Positions 37,730 to 47,706 of a stretch of DNA of 64,000 nucleotides are shown here, in pieces. Each line of letters opens with the position of its first letter. The first letter of the stretch is position 1. A program made the position numbers and the translations under genes. The notes beneath the pieces were generated by a model. That model had not been told where the DNA came from and searched no databases. It worked only from the letters and a program-made list of their open reading frames with translations. Source of the DNA: Sphingobacterium endophyticum. Lineage in GTDB: Bacteria; Bacteroidota; Bacteroidia; Sphingobacteriales; Sphingobacteriaceae. The stretch spans positions 1 to 64,000 of the forward strand of contig NZ_SMMI01000019.1 of NCBI RefSeq assembly GCF_009733535.1, in the 5' to 3' direction.

Positions 37730-39034
37730 ATGAACGCAAACAAGAAAATCAGGCATATATCACCATATTCTGTGTTCTGTGCCTGCGGGCTTGCGACGCT
37801 GGTTTCATGCAATGATGATCATATGATTCCGCAACCTGAGTCTAACACCATCACCATTGAGAACGTCCTTGACTCAAAACCTCTGGTGCAGTCAGGAACC
37901 TTCATGGGAACAGGTACACCACCGGTTATCTTACCAGGACAGTCCGTTAGCATTGAGTTTCATGCCGGAGCTGGTCAGGCATTGTCTTTCGCTACTATGT
38001 ACGGTTGGAGCAACGACCTGTTCTTTGCACCCGAAAATCCCGGTATCAACCTGTATAATGCAGACGGAACTCCCGTTACCGGAGATGTATCTTCGCAGAT
38101 CAAGCTATGGGACAATGGTACGCGTATCAACCAGGCTCCGGGGATGAGCGTGATGCATCCGGGGACAGCCGAATCTACACCCAAAAATATATCAGAAGTG
38201 AATGGTACAGATGCCCAGGGCAATATGTATCTGGCAGCATCGCAGTTGATGAAAGCCACATTGGCCTATCATGGCAACTCCCGCTTTACCCTTACCCTTA
38301 AGAATACAAGTGGTGGCACCGCCAATGAAACACCTTTCAGTCCAGGTGTATGGACCGTTTCCTATGCTCCGGGCGGGGACATTCTGGATAAGACCCCTAT
38401 CTATGCCGAAGGCCAGCCATCTGTAAACGGACTTACCAATATAGCAGAAATGGGAGATAATTCTGTACTTGATGACCATCTTCAGGGAATGACCGGTATC
38501 TTCACGCCGCTATCTCCCGTACTGGTAGTTGTATACTCCGGAGATGAAAACCCTTTTTATAAAACCGGGGAGAAGGACCGTGGAGAGGGGCTCAGCGATC
38601 TGGCACAAACAGGTAATGCAGAAATCCTGGCCGGGAATCTTGAGAGCAAATCCGGGGTAAAGAAAGTTTATGTGTTGAAAGAGCCATCGAGCACCGTCCT
38701 TCTTCCAAAAGCAGGCGGCGCTTCGGGAGGTAAGGTTATGCAGCAATTGGATGTAGTGAAGGGAGACAGAATAGCCCTTGCTACCATGTACGGACTGAGC
38801 AATGACTGGTTCTATGCGACCAAAGGAAATGGGATCGATGCCATGAAGAAGGGAGATGTTTCGGACCAGATATCCTTATATGACAATGGAACGAAAAAGG
38901 ACCAGTACCCTGGCGCCAATATCCGAATGGACCTTCCCGGCATGTCTTTGAGAGAAAGTAAAGTAATCGAGGAAGTTCCGAATCCCAATGCTTTTACGAC
39001 ATTGCCTCAGATTGTAAAGGTTACGCTTAACTAA
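37730..39034 (+). CDS. Lipoprotein with two spondin-like domains
   Basis: A 434-residue lipoprotein (lipobox LATLVSC, near residue 27). Two related domains are visible. The first has QALSFATMYGWSNDLFFAPEN and SSQIKLWDNGTRINQAPG; the second has RIALATMYGLSNDWFYATKGN and SDQISLYDNGTKKDQYPG. This is the spondin_N fold, seen in many Bacteroidota surface lipoproteins without known function. The repeat of the same segment suggests internal duplication. The GC content is higher than that of the flanking DNA. A clear promoter precedes it and a hairpin follows. Confidence 0.85.
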   Translation: MNANKKIRHISPYSVFCACGLATLVSCNDDHMIPQPESNTITIENVLDSKPLVQSGTFMGTGTPPVILPGQSVSIEFHAGAGQALSFATMYGWSNDLFFAPENPGINLYNADGTPVTGDVSSQIKLWDNGTRINQAPGMSVMHPGTAESTPKNISEVNGTDAQGNMYLAASQLMKATLAYHGNSRFTLTLKNTSGGTANETPFSPGVWTVSYAPGGDILDKTPIYAEGQPSVNGLTNIAEMGDNSVLDDHLQGMTGIFTPLSPVLVVVYSGDENPFYKTGEKDRGEGLSDLAQTGNAEILAGNLESKSGVKKVYVLKEPSSTVLLPKAGGASGGKVMQQLDVVKGDRIALATMYGLSNDWFYATKGNGIDAMKKGDVSDQISLYDNGTKKDQYPGANIRMDLPGMSLRESKVIEEVPNPNAFTTLPQIVKVTLN

Positions 39035-39046
39035 AAAATGTTTTGT

Positions 39047-39079
39047 GAACGGGTTTCTTCCAAAAGGGGAAGCCTGTTC
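39047..39079 (+). terminator. Hairpin after spondin gene
   Basis: GAACGGG pairs with CCTGTTC and CTTCC with GGAAG, with a three-T bulge, followed by a few T residues. Confidence 0.6.
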
Positions 39080-39150
39080 ATTCTTAGTACTTACACCGGA
39101 TAATTCTTTGCTATCTTTAGTGAGCAGTACATTTATAGGAAAAACGGAGG

Positions 39151-39987
39151 ATGAAATTAGAATACTTGAATGAAAAGAGCAATGAAGCCTTCCTGGTCGG
39201 TAACGATCAGGGGATGCTTACAAACGCAGGGATTTTGCACGAGAGTACAATCAATTCCATTGTATTCAATTTTCAGGGTGACCAGGAGGCAATGATTGAT
39301 GAAGTACGGTATACTTTTCCCAAGAATACGGTACTCCCGCTGATGGCCAACCAGAATTTCAGGTTCGAACGTCCGGATCGACTGATTGCCTGGCAGTTCA
39401 ACCGTGAATTCTATTGTATCGTTGACCACGATGCAGAGGTCGGTTGCGTCGGTTTTCTCTTTTACGGGATCAACAATCCGATGTTTATCCGCCTTTCGCG
39501 TCAGGACATTGAAGAGATAAACCAGACTCAGCGATTCTGTGAGACGGATATGCAGGTCAGGGACCGGATGCAGAGCGAAATGCTTCGAACGCTCCTCAAG
39601 CGCGTTATTATCAGTGTTACCCGCCTGGCAAGAAAGCAGGCAACGGACAGCTATCTGCTCACCGATGAAAAGCTGGACCTGGTCAGAAAATTCAACCTGC
39701 TCCTGGAATGTAATTTTAGAGCAGAGCATGAGGTCCGTTTCTATGCTGGAGCGCTCAACAGGTCGCCCAAGACCCTCTCGAATGTCTTTGCATTACTTAA
39801 ATTTCCTTCTCCCTCCAGCCTCATACAAAAGAGGATCATTCTGGAAGCCAAAAGGTACCTGAACTATACTGACAAATCGGCCAAAGAGATAGCCTATATT
39901 CTTGGGTTTATCAGTCCGGCGCATTTCAGCCGGTTTTTTAAGAAACATTCCGGAGAGAATATTTCTTCCTTTAGGAATCAGTTGTAA
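39151..39987 (+). CDS. AraC-family transcriptional regulator
   Basis: A 278-residue regulator. The first 150 residues are a cupin-like sensor domain; the end is the paired helix-turn-helix of AraC proteins. RFYAGALNRSPKTLSNVF is the first HTH and AKEIAYILGFISPAHFSRFFKK the second. It is followed after 20 bp by the peroxiredoxin-like gene, so the regulator probably controls the downstream genes. The ligand is unknown. Confidence 0.92.
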   Translation: MKLEYLNEKSNEAFLVGNDQGMLTNAGILHESTINSIVFNFQGDQEAMIDEVRYTFPKNTVLPLMANQNFRFERPDRLIAWQFNREFYCIVDHDAEVGCVGFLFYGINNPMFIRLSRQDIEEINQTQRFCETDMQVRDRMQSEMLRTLLKRVIISVTRLARKQATDSYLLTDEKLDLVRKFNLLLECNFRAEHEVRFYAGALNRSPKTLSNVFALLKFPSPSSLIQKRIILEAKRYLNYTDKSAKEIAYILGFISPAHFSRFFKKHSGENISSFRNQL

Positions 39988-40007
39988 CGATATTAAAACA
40001 ATTAAAA

Positions 40008-40640
40008 ATGAGAAAAATATTAATTATTGTCATTGGCTTATTCATCTTTATTTCCAATTCAGCGTATTCACAGCATAGTGAGGGAATGCAGGTTTATCCC
40101 GAAAGGGCAGAGGACATCAGCCCCTTGCTGATCGGCGAAAGGATACCTGCGATGATTTTGACTGATGCTGCTGGAAAATCGGTTCAAATGGAAAAACTCT
40201 TCTCTGAAAAACCTACCATATTGATTTTTTACAGAGGAGGCTGGTGTCCCTACTGCAATCAACAACTGTCCGGTCTGCAGGAAATCGAGAAGGAGATAAT
40301 TGGATTGGGCTACCAGATTATTGCGGTAAGTACAGATAAGCCGGAGAACCTTAAGGCCAGTATCGAAAAGGGTAATTTGACGTATAGGTTACTCTCGGAT
40401 GCCGACCTTGCGCTGTCTAAAGCCATGGGTATCGTATTTAAGGCACCGACCGTCTACCACAAACTCTTGCCTGAAACAACAGGTGGGAAAAATAGTGATA
40501 TGCTGCTTCCCGTACCCTCGGTATTTATCCTGAACAAGAAGGGAGAGATTCGATTTGAATTTATTGAACCTGATTTTAAAGAACGAATGTCCTCTGAATT
40601 ACTGATGGCTGTTGCCGGAGTGATCTTTATAACGTTATAA
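40008..40640 (+). CDS. Exported peroxiredoxin-like (AhpC/TSA) protein
   Basis: A 210-residue protein with a signal peptide (MRKILIIVIGLFIFISNSAYS) and a thioredoxin-fold domain of the peroxiredoxin-like family. The active site is RGGWCPYCNQQL, followed by SGLQEIEKEIIGLGYQIIAVSTDKPEN. It keeps a C-x-x-C pair, as in thiol oxidoreductases, rather than a single peroxidatic Cys. It lies 20 bp after the AraC gene. A role in periplasmic redox or peroxide defence is inferred. Confidence 0.88.
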   Translation: MRKILIIVIGLFIFISNSAYSQHSEGMQVYPERAEDISPLLIGERIPAMILTDAAGKSVQMEKLFSEKPTILIFYRGGWCPYCNQQLSGLQEIEKEIIGLGYQIIAVSTDKPENLKASIEKGNLTYRLLSDADLALSKAMGIVFKAPTVYHKLLPETTGGKNSDMLLPVPSVFILNKKGEIRFEFIEPDFKERMSSELLMAVAGVIFITL

Positions 40641-40750
40641 TGAATTTAAGGCTTCATGTTTCAGGTGGAGCGGGAGAAAAATAGACAGTCCACCAAAACC
40701 ATTCCCAATAAGGAATGGGGATAGAATTTTTATCAAAAAAAAACCAAATA

Positions 40751-41194
40751 ATGAATTATCAATTAGAAAAAACAGGATATAAACTGAGTGTATTGGGATT
40801 AGCTGTTATACTACTTTGGATCGGGGCATTCAAATTCACCCCCACTGAGGCAAATGCAATTGAACCCTTGGTTCGTCATCATTTTATAATGGGCGTTTTA
40901 TATGAAGTATTTTCTCTGCAAGCTGTTTCTAACCTGATAGGCGCAATAGAGATTATTACGGCACTGGGTTTGATTGCATCTTTTTGGAATCGTAAAATTG
41001 GTTTTTTAGCTGGAATGTTTACTGTGATCACTTTTATATTCACCTTGAGCTTTTTGTTTACAACCCCCGATATTTGGAGAATAAAGGATGGGGTCATAGT
41101 TACGGACTTTTTCATTTTAAAGGACCTTCCTGCATTGGGTATCGGAATTATGGTAATGGGAAAATGTAAGCGGAAGAGAGACGATGGAAAATGA
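40751..41194 (+). CDS. DUF417 membrane protein (YkgB/RclC family)
   Basis: About 148 residues with four membrane spans. The signature is LGLAVILLWIGAFKFTPTEANAIEPLV, then SNLIGAIEIITALGLIASFW and TFIFTLSFLFTTPDIW. I chose ATG 40751 (MNYQLEKTGYKLS), as the earlier in-frame start at 40715 adds residues not typical of the family. In E. coli a DUF417 protein, RclC, belongs to the reactive-chlorine response under the AraC-family regulator RclR. The similar set here (AraC, peroxiredoxin-like, DUF417) hints at an oxidant response. Confidence 0.9.
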   Translation: MNYQLEKTGYKLSVLGLAVILLWIGAFKFTPTEANAIEPLVRHHFIMGVLYEVFSLQAVSNLIGAIEIITALGLIASFWNRKIGFLAGMFTVITFIFTLSFLFTTPDIWRIKDGVIVTDFFILKDLPALGIGIMVMGKCKRKRDDGK

Positions 41195-42424
41195 CCTCTA
41201 TTTATCTGACCATTTTTATTATTGATGCAAATCATGATTCATATCGATGCCCGACAGGGGGGCGGGCAATAAATATTAAGGCCATTAAATACCTTAAAAA
41301 TTGCACACGCATTTAATTATTCAGCGGAAGCAACTATAGGCGTTTTTCACTTATAATTAATAAAAACATGGAAACAAGGGATCTTCAATTAATATCGATG
41401 GACGAGTCCCCATCATTAAGCTTTGGTCTTACAATTAACACATAGTTTAACTCGATTTCGCATGCCAGTAAAGCCTGTTCAATGGGATTTGAGTCAGCCT
41501 ATGCTCTTCTGCATTTATATATTTAATATTCTATTCTAAGTGTATAGATAAGGTATTTCCTTATACTAAAAAAATATACTGAATTAACCATTGTCAGGAT
41601 TCGAGTGCTCTAAGAATTAGGGATATTGTGAGCTATGGGTATAAATCTGAATAATTAGTGCCCTTCTGAAAGAAATGATAACGGTGTATTGCATAAAGTT
41701 TTTCTCAAAGGGAACCTTAGACATTCCGGAGACGATTTAAAAGCGATTAATTAAAAAATGTCCAATGTGTTTTTACGTTCCTAAAACTTATCCTTTGCAT
41801 ATCTAAGCATTCACCATATTTTATTTCCAAATAAGCGATTCTCAATGGGCTCAGTCCTTCGCTTTAACCCTGGTTTTTGGAGGCTATTATTATTCACGGC
41901 GACTTTTTCGGAGCCCTCTTCATTCTGACCGGTGATTATCCACTAATATGTAAAAGAATTTGACTGAATTACTTTCAAATTTAAATAAAGGTACCTGACT
42001 CGGAGATTTTCCTGGACTGAACATGCATCTATTTTATTAATTATCACTAATTACGGCTATGCTAGTCAGAACTGGCTGTCCACCGGAACGATCAGGGGTC
42101 GATGGTTTTGAGGGGTTTACGGCAATGAAGTATTGTTGGCATTCTGAACCTAAATCGATTCCGTTCCACGATAACGTATACCTACCTTAACTTGGGCCGG
42201 AGCAACCTTTTTGGTAAAATTACAGAAGGTAATTGGCTGCCCGAGCAAGATCTACAGCTTAGCGGTGTACAGCAATGCTACAATGGACAGAGTTGGTGCG
42301 TTATTTACCCTTTACCTGAAAATAAAATCTTTCTATATAGGGTAATATTTGAGTAAGAACAAATGTTTCTTAATCCCATAAATTATGATCCATAGTAAGA
42401 AAGTGCCAAATACCAAAATCAAAA

Positions 42425-42452
42425 AACCCAACGGTGTCGATTCCGTTGGGTT
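42425..42452. repeat. Hairpin repeat, copy 2
   Basis: Arms AACCCAACGG and CCGTTGGGTT around TGTCGATT, perfect 10-bp stem preceded by six A. On the minus strand it reads as a hairpin followed by T6, a good intrinsic terminator. Near-identical to 8846-8873. Confidence 0.7.
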
Positions 42453-42769
42453 AGCTTACATAACAAATTATACTATAGTGGTTGTAGAACTTAAATATAG
42501 TGAAAAATAAATAAAGCCCAATAGTTAGGGCTTCTATTCAGTCCGGTAAAAATAATATTGAGGTCCCTAGGAAATAAGGACAGGAAAATTCGAATATGAG
42601 AACATTCACTTTAAGGTAAGGAGTAAAAAATGAAAACTGCAGAAAAGAGTGTGCTGACAAAAATGGATAGAATTAAAGTTTTGTATCGATTTTTATGATT
42701 AGGGATAAGCTGAAAGTGGATATAACAAATTTGTTTCAATGCGTTTTATTTAGAATAGTTTTAAATAAC

Positions 42770-42836
42770 TATATTTGATTCTCTTTATACTCATCATCAA
42801 ACCCTAAGGACCATCTGATTTCGGGTGGTCTTTTTT
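42770..42836 (+). promoter_or_regulatory. -7 box followed by an early terminator
   Basis: TATATTTG at 42770-42777 is an exact TAnnTTTG box. About 30 bp downstream, GACCATC (42809-42815) and GGTGGTC (42824-42830) form a stem followed by T6 (42831-42836). Transcription from this promoter would meet a terminator about 40 bp before the small gene at 42877, so this could be an attenuating leader or a short RNA. Confidence 0.45.
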
Positions 42837-42876
42837 AAGATAGTTTAAGAAAACGCGCATATAAATAATTAACCCT

Positions 42877-43080
42877 ATGGAATATTTAAATTCATATCAA
42901 AAAGATGTATTAAGGATTTCTGCACAGGATGAACTCGAAAGGATAACAGCTGACTATTCCAATGACCTGATAGAATTTACATTGAAAGCGTTCGAAACCA
43001 CATTCAATGTCACAGCAGTCAAAGGAGCTAACAACCATTGGAGCGTTGTTAGGATCTTAAGAGATAAACACACAAACTAA
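42877..43080 (+). CDS. Small hypothetical protein (67 aa)
   Basis: Starts MEYLNSYQKDVLRISAQDEL and ends WSVVRILRDKHTN. Helical, acidic first half and a short beta-like end (NVTAVKGANNHWSVVRIL). No signal peptide or membrane segment. It lies between two hairpin terminators with similar stems (GACCATC and GACTATC), so it is a single-gene unit with possible leader control. Family not recognised. Confidence 0.55.
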   Translation: MEYLNSYQKDVLRISAQDELERITADYSNDLIEFTLKAFETTFNVTAVKGANNHWSVVRILRDKHTN

Positions 43081-43091
43081 TTATTTTTAAA

Positions 43092-43119
43092 GACTATCCC
43101 TAAAAAGATGGTCTTTTTT
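43092..43119 (+). terminator. Intrinsic terminator after small gene
   Basis: GACTATC and GATGGTC pair with one T-G wobble around CCTAAAAA, followed by a run of T. Confidence 0.75.
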
Positions 43120-44177
43120 AATCTTAATCATTTAATTAAATCACCTTAAAAGATAGTTCACACCGTACATGTACATTTGTAAAGAATAATTGGTTCATTC
43201 TCCTTTCAAACAGAAAAGTTTAGGTTATGACATTCGACAGCCAAACCCCAAGGTGGTCTTGTTTATTATTGATTCCTTTAACTTCTTTACCGGTGCATTC
43301 CTTATCCCATTCCTTAATAATTATCAATTTGGATTAATTTAAATTGCCAATCGGTAAAGAAGCCGATTCATAAAATCCATTGGTAGTTCTTTGTAGCATT
43401 TCCGGACTAAACATTTTTTTTGGGACAGCACCAACATTATAGGAAGTATTATAGAATAGGGGAGGCGATTGCCAGCCTTTTTCCTGGTTATTCGATTACT
43501 GTCAAGCATTGTGAATTCAATAATCTATGTTTGTTTTACAGTCATTTGTTGGATCAAATAATTTATATTATATTAATTGGACACCGAACTATAATTAAAA
43601 TGATTTTAAAAATTATCGATAAACCTTTGTCCCTATTATTGTTGATTGGCCTTATTATAATTTCAGATGTTTATAAGGCTGCAATTTTAGAATAGTTTTC
43701 CAAATTTTTGCCCCTGATTTATACTGTCACTATTTAAAAATGCTTCCCCTTGACATTCTGACCAAGCCATCACATCATTATGGGATATGCTGATACCAAT
43801 GAATTTCTTTTGATAAGATGAATAATGAGTTCATAATCTAATCCATTGGCTAACCTAAGGATCCTACCCAGAATTAAAAATTTTCGAAGCTTTTCAATAG
43901 CCACCGGCCTGGTGGATTAATACAAATAGTAATTTGATGAAGATTCTCACCGCAATCAAGCAAATGATTGCATAGAGCGAGCTTGAAGTGATAGAGCGTT
44001 TGCCCTTTACCTCGGATGCTGACTGCTTTTTATAGGAAAAATTTCTATTTAAAAATAACTTATGTATAGGGTACCCGGAATCTGGGTATTGCATATTCGG
44101 ATTACATGGTAAAGGAATATCATTTCCTAATTCTCTTGATCTATTTTACAGCTTGAACGTCAGGTATTTGGTCGTAT
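43120..44177. other. Intergenic region, no gene supported
   Basis: A plus-strand 91-codon frame (43420-43695) has a mixed, unlikely composition and I do not call it. The right end abuts the muramidase gene. Confidence 0.4.
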
Positions 44178-45389
44178 TTACCGATCCTTATAGATTAGGT
44201 ATTTCTCGCGCATCCTTTTATATTTCTCAAGGCCAGGCTTCCATGATTCCCGAATTTCTTCCTCCGTCCACCCCTCTTGAATTTGATTCTTAAATTCTGG
44301 AGTACCTGCAAGAAAATCTATATTGCCAATTTGCTCATGTAGGCTTCTGTCAAAGAATTTCTTTTTGTCGGGATGGGCAGCATAAAGTTCTTTCATCCAT
44401 GATAGGTTGATTTGTCTGGATTGGACTAACTTTTCCAAATCGTAATTTATCAAATCGATTCCAAAACAAACTTCACCCTTATACAAAGGATTTTCACTCA
44501 TGCCCTTAATAGATATAGGGGTAAAAGAGAACCTATATCTTCCTTTCAACATTGGACCTCCAATTCTTTTAAATGGAAATTCGGTGCCTCTGCCATGGTT
44601 TAGGGATACCCCTTCAAATAGGCATGTAGAAGGATACAACAAAATACTTTCTGGTGTATTCAAATTGGGGGACGGATTTACAGGCAATTTGTACATTAGG
44701 TCATGCGTGTAGTTGGCATTTTTAACTATTGAAATTTTACATTTCAAATTATCTTCCATCCAGCCCTCGCCATTGACCATCTGAGCAAATTCAGCAACCG
44801 TTAATCCATGCACAGCAGGTATCGGAAACTGACCGATTCCAGATCTATAGTTCATATCTAGGATAGGGCCGTCAATAAAATATGCATTTGGATTAGGCCG
44901 GTCCAAAATCAATAGTTCCTTCCCATATCTTGCACAAGACTCCATGACGTCTCTAAGTGAATTAATATTGGTATAAAATCGACACCCTACATCTTGGATA
45001 TCAAAGATGATAATGTCAATGTCTTTTAGATCTTCCTGAGTAGGGCTCTTTTTTTTGCCATACAACGATACTATTTCAATGCCGGTCTTAGAGTCTCTTT
45101 CATCGGTCACTTCTGTACCGTTACTTGCATTTCCCCGAAATCCATGCTCTGGGCCAAATACCTTGGTCACTTTAATTCCTCTATTGAGTAAACTGTCCAA
45201 CAAATGTGTTTCCCCGATGATACTTGTTTGATTTGCCACCAAAGCCACTTTCTTCCCCTCCAATCTATGGATATACTTCTCAGTTTGCTCTGCTCCGGTC
45301 TTAATGATATCGTTGGAATATTTCAACTGTGCGTAGCTGCCGCTGATGATGAAAAGATACAGGATATGAAACAGAAAAAATGTCCTCAT
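44178..45389 (-). CDS. namZ: Exo-beta-N-acetylmuramidase NamZ-type (DUF1343)
   Basis: A 403-residue exported protein with signal peptide (MRTFFLFHILYLFIISGSYA). DUF1343 signatures: GKKVALVANQTSIIG, FGPEHGFRG, DIDIIIFDIQDVGCRFYTNI, LDRPNP, and LFEGVSLNHGRGTEFPF, with the end helix EGWTEEEIRESWKPGLEKYKRMREKYLIY. NamZ proteins (family GH171) release N-acetylmuramic acid from the non-reducing ends of peptidoglycan fragments for turnover or uptake. Length fits. Single gene here; the usual partner NagZ or AmiE is not next to it. Confidence 0.93.
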   Translation of the reverse strand: MRTFFLFHILYLFIISGSYAQLKYSNDIIKTGAEQTEKYIHRLEGKKVALVANQTSIIGETHLLDSLLNRGIKVTKVFGPEHGFRGNASNGTEVTDERDSKTGIEIVSLYGKKKSPTQEDLKDIDIIIFDIQDVGCRFYTNINSLRDVMESCARYGKELLILDRPNPNAYFIDGPILDMNYRSGIGQFPIPAVHGLTVAEFAQMVNGEGWMEDNLKCKISIVKNANYTHDLMYKLPVNPSPNLNTPESILLYPSTCLFEGVSLNHGRGTEFPFKRIGGPMLKGRYRFSFTPISIKGMSENPLYKGEVCFGIDLINYDLEKLVQSRQINLSWMKELYAAHPDKKKFFDRSLHEQIGNIDFLAGTPEFKNQIQEGWTEEEIRESWKPGLEKYKRMREKYLIYKDR

Positions 45390-46182
45390 ATTACAGTTTT
45401 ATTAATTCTATTAAATTTAATATTTATACCCGTTATTTTATTATAAATATACTTTATTAAAAATAATCCCAAGAGTTTAAATCCATTAATCTATCTGAAA
45501 GTCATTTCTTCATAAGGGGGGCACATTCAATTTGGTTATTCCGGGAAATATCAGAAGTTTTCCAAAGAGGAGCAAGTGCTAAGGTTCTGAGAAAATACGA
45601 AATCAGGACTACTACTTATCTGAAAAAACCAAGGTCCGTATGACAGCAGGGGTAAATCCCTATTTTTAAAATGGAAAGCAAATACTTTCTGCGCTCCAAG
45701 TTTATGGCTGCAATCCGGGGGATCCGCTCTGGGTGAAATCATGGAACCTTGTGGTGGGGGGGCGATGTGACCGAGATCGGATTTCCGAATTCGGGAAAAG
45801 GCTTGTTCGTGCTGCCGAGTGGTGAGGCTAAGACGAACCCTCATCTAAGGATAAGCTGTTCTATTGCCTTTCGATCATCAAGCATACATTAACTTAAATT
45901 GATGTTCTTACAATTGCCCTAAAGCATAGAATTTTATTGATGTTAATCTGGAATTTTTTATATCTCAAGAAAATCCGTTGTATGAGTGTTTTTTTAGGTA
46001 AAAAGATGGGAAGTTTAAAAGCGAAAACTGCACTGAAACAAGTTTCAGTGCAGTTTTTGTTCTTCATTGTTTTTCTTTCTTCTAACTTGCCAGATATAGT
46101 TCCATAATTGTGAATATTACAGAAGAATCCATGAAATTGATACGGTGATCATATCCTTAAGAATAGAATTAACCAAATTTCT
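45390..46182. other. Intergenic region with a strong terminator
   Basis: No gene supported. The terminator at 46024-46058 is listed separately. Confidence 0.4.
46024..46058. terminator. Strong bidirectional terminator
   Basis: 16-bp perfect arms AAAACTGCACTGAAAC and GTTTCAGTGCAGTTTT separated by two bases, with a T-run on the plus side and A residues before. It most likely ends the minus-strand lipoprotein gene at 46183-47706. Confidence 0.85.
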
Positions 46183-47706
46183 TTATTTTGGATAATTGAA
46201 TTCCACAATTGCAGGTTTCTCAGCCGTTCCCCAATGATCATTTAAGGTTGTGGTCACTCGCATCTCATTCACCCTGTTGTTACCGTCGAACTTATAGGAA
46301 AAATCGATGGAGGTATCATCTTCTGAGTCATAGATCTGTTTAAGTAGGTTCTTACTGGTTTTTCCCATATGGACATAATATATGCCATTCCTTGCGTCCG
46401 TTCCCAATGCGACCAAGCCCTGAGCCCATCCATCATTTGATTCCCTGTCCGTAAAATATGAATAGATTGAGGTGCCCGATTTGACCAAATTACCATTTTT
46501 ATACTCATATTTAACATCAAAAGGAACACCCGTAAGATCCTCAAACACACTGCCCGCATCAAACATTGATCCCTTTCCTTCTTGCCGGATTAGGTTGCCA
46601 GCGGAATTGTAATGGAAATTCGAATAAAACGTATTGCCCTCAGTAGAGGATAGATATCGAAGATTCTTTGGATATCCGTTGGTTCCCAATTCGGAGGTCA
46701 GGTTGCCATAATCCTGAAAGTCATAGAATATGGATAGTTTTTTAATATCTACGGAAGAGGTTTTGTAGGTGTAGATGTCTGCCCCCACATAGGAATAATA
46801 ATTTTTACCGTCCTTATCCAAATATAGGTAGTATCTTATCTTCTTAATTCTTCCCTGTGCATCATATTGGAAGGTAATATAGATAGGAGAGGTAAAGTAG
46901 GCTATTTCTGCCTCCATTCCGGTTTTGAAGAATATCGAAGAGAGCTTTGTTGGACCAGAATGTTCAAAGGTATCGGTAGGTTTCCCTTTCTCGGTGTTCA
47001 CGATTACTTGGTATTCCTGAAAGGACTTATCCTGAGCCTCAATCTTGATCTTGGACCTAACCTCATTTCCGTCTGCCTGATAAACGCTTGAAAAAGGATA
47101 GGGGATGCTGCTTTCCACGGCCTTGTTTTCACCGTCGAAGATCTTGGCGTCTTGGGAAATCTTTATTTCAGCCTTTAAGCTTGACTCAGTTCCGGATGGT
47201 ACCGTCAACCTGATGGTATTGCCGCTTATGGTACCGACAAGATCCTTTCCGATAGAATGGTTCTCTTGAGATCGAACGACAAAGCTGAGAATTGATTTTT
47301 CTGAAGAAAAGGGTTCAGATACTGAGGTAAGGCTATATTTTGCCTGTGTTCCGTCCTCAGCAACCACTGAAAACTCAACCTTGGCAGTAAAATCACCATG
47401 GACCGTAACCTCACCGTCCTGGGTATCGTACTCTGTTTGCTTATATATCAACTTGGCACCCTTAGAGATATTCAGTACAGCCGAGAGGTTCCTTAGGATT
47501 TTTCCCTGGGAAAAATTGGCCTTGAAGGTGGATCCAGACTTTGAAGCCATGATATCTTCTTCCAGGATTGAATTGTTGATCTTAAAGAAGGTGATGCTTA
47601 GCAGTTCCTTCGCTCCTGATTTGGGAGGTTCCTTCTCAGCAGATTTTTCGCACGAGGCCGTCATGCAGATAAAGAGGATCAAAAATACGAGGTACAGATT
47701 CTTCAT
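46183..47706 (-). CDS. Large lipoprotein with DUF5018-like beta domains
   Basis: A 507-residue lipoprotein with lipobox ICMTASCEKSAEKE. The first 230 residues show at least two similar Ig-like domains of the DUF5018/PKD-like kind: LLSITFFKINNSILEE, FSQGKILRNLSAVLNISKGA, then ILSFVVRSQENHSIG, GNTIRLTVPSGTESSLKAEI. The C-terminal half is rich in Tyr and beta turns (YDAQGRIKKIRYY, YNSAGNLIRQEGKG), resembling RHS/YD-like repeats. Probably exposed on the cell surface; function unknown. Monocistronic and followed by a strong terminator. Confidence 0.8.
   Translation of the reverse strand: MKNLYLVFLILFICMTASCEKSAEKEPPKSGAKELLSITFFKINNSILEEDIMASKSGSTFKANFSQGKILRNLSAVLNISKGAKLIYKQTEYDTQDGEVTVHGDFTAKVEFSVVAEDGTQAKYSLTSVSEPFSSEKSILSFVVRSQENHSIGKDLVGTISGNTIRLTVPSGTESSLKAEIKISQDAKIFDGENKAVESSIPYPFSSVYQADGNEVRSKIKIEAQDKSFQEYQVIVNTEKGKPTDTFEHSGPTKLSSIFFKTGMEAEIAYFTSPIYITFQYDAQGRIKKIRYYLYLDKDGKNYYSYVGADIYTYKTSSVDIKKLSIFYDFQDYGNLTSELGTNGYPKNLRYLSSTEGNTFYSNFHYNSAGNLIRQEGKGSMFDAGSVFEDLTGVPFDVKYEYKNGNLVKSGTSIYSYFTDRESNDGWAQGLVALGTDARNGIYYVHMGKTSKNLLKQIYDSEDDTSIDFSYKFDGNNRVNEMRVTTTLNDHWGTAEKPAIVEFNYPK

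Larger units (their letters stand above)
41195..42876. other. Long gene-poor, decayed region
   Basis: Many short, broken coding-like scraps but no gene I can support. A small GC-rich hairpin TGCCCG/CGGGCA is at 41248-41268. The hairpin repeat at 42425-42452 and the regulatory elements before the small gene at 42877 are listed separately. Confidence 0.5.

Noticed and set aside
43420-43695. 91-codon plus-strand frame
   Set aside because: Composition is unlike neighbouring proteins and there is no family, start context or terminator to support it.
45551-45844. 97-codon minus-strand frame
   Set aside because: It appears in a short GC-rich patch and does not look like a protein family; no upstream promoter seen.
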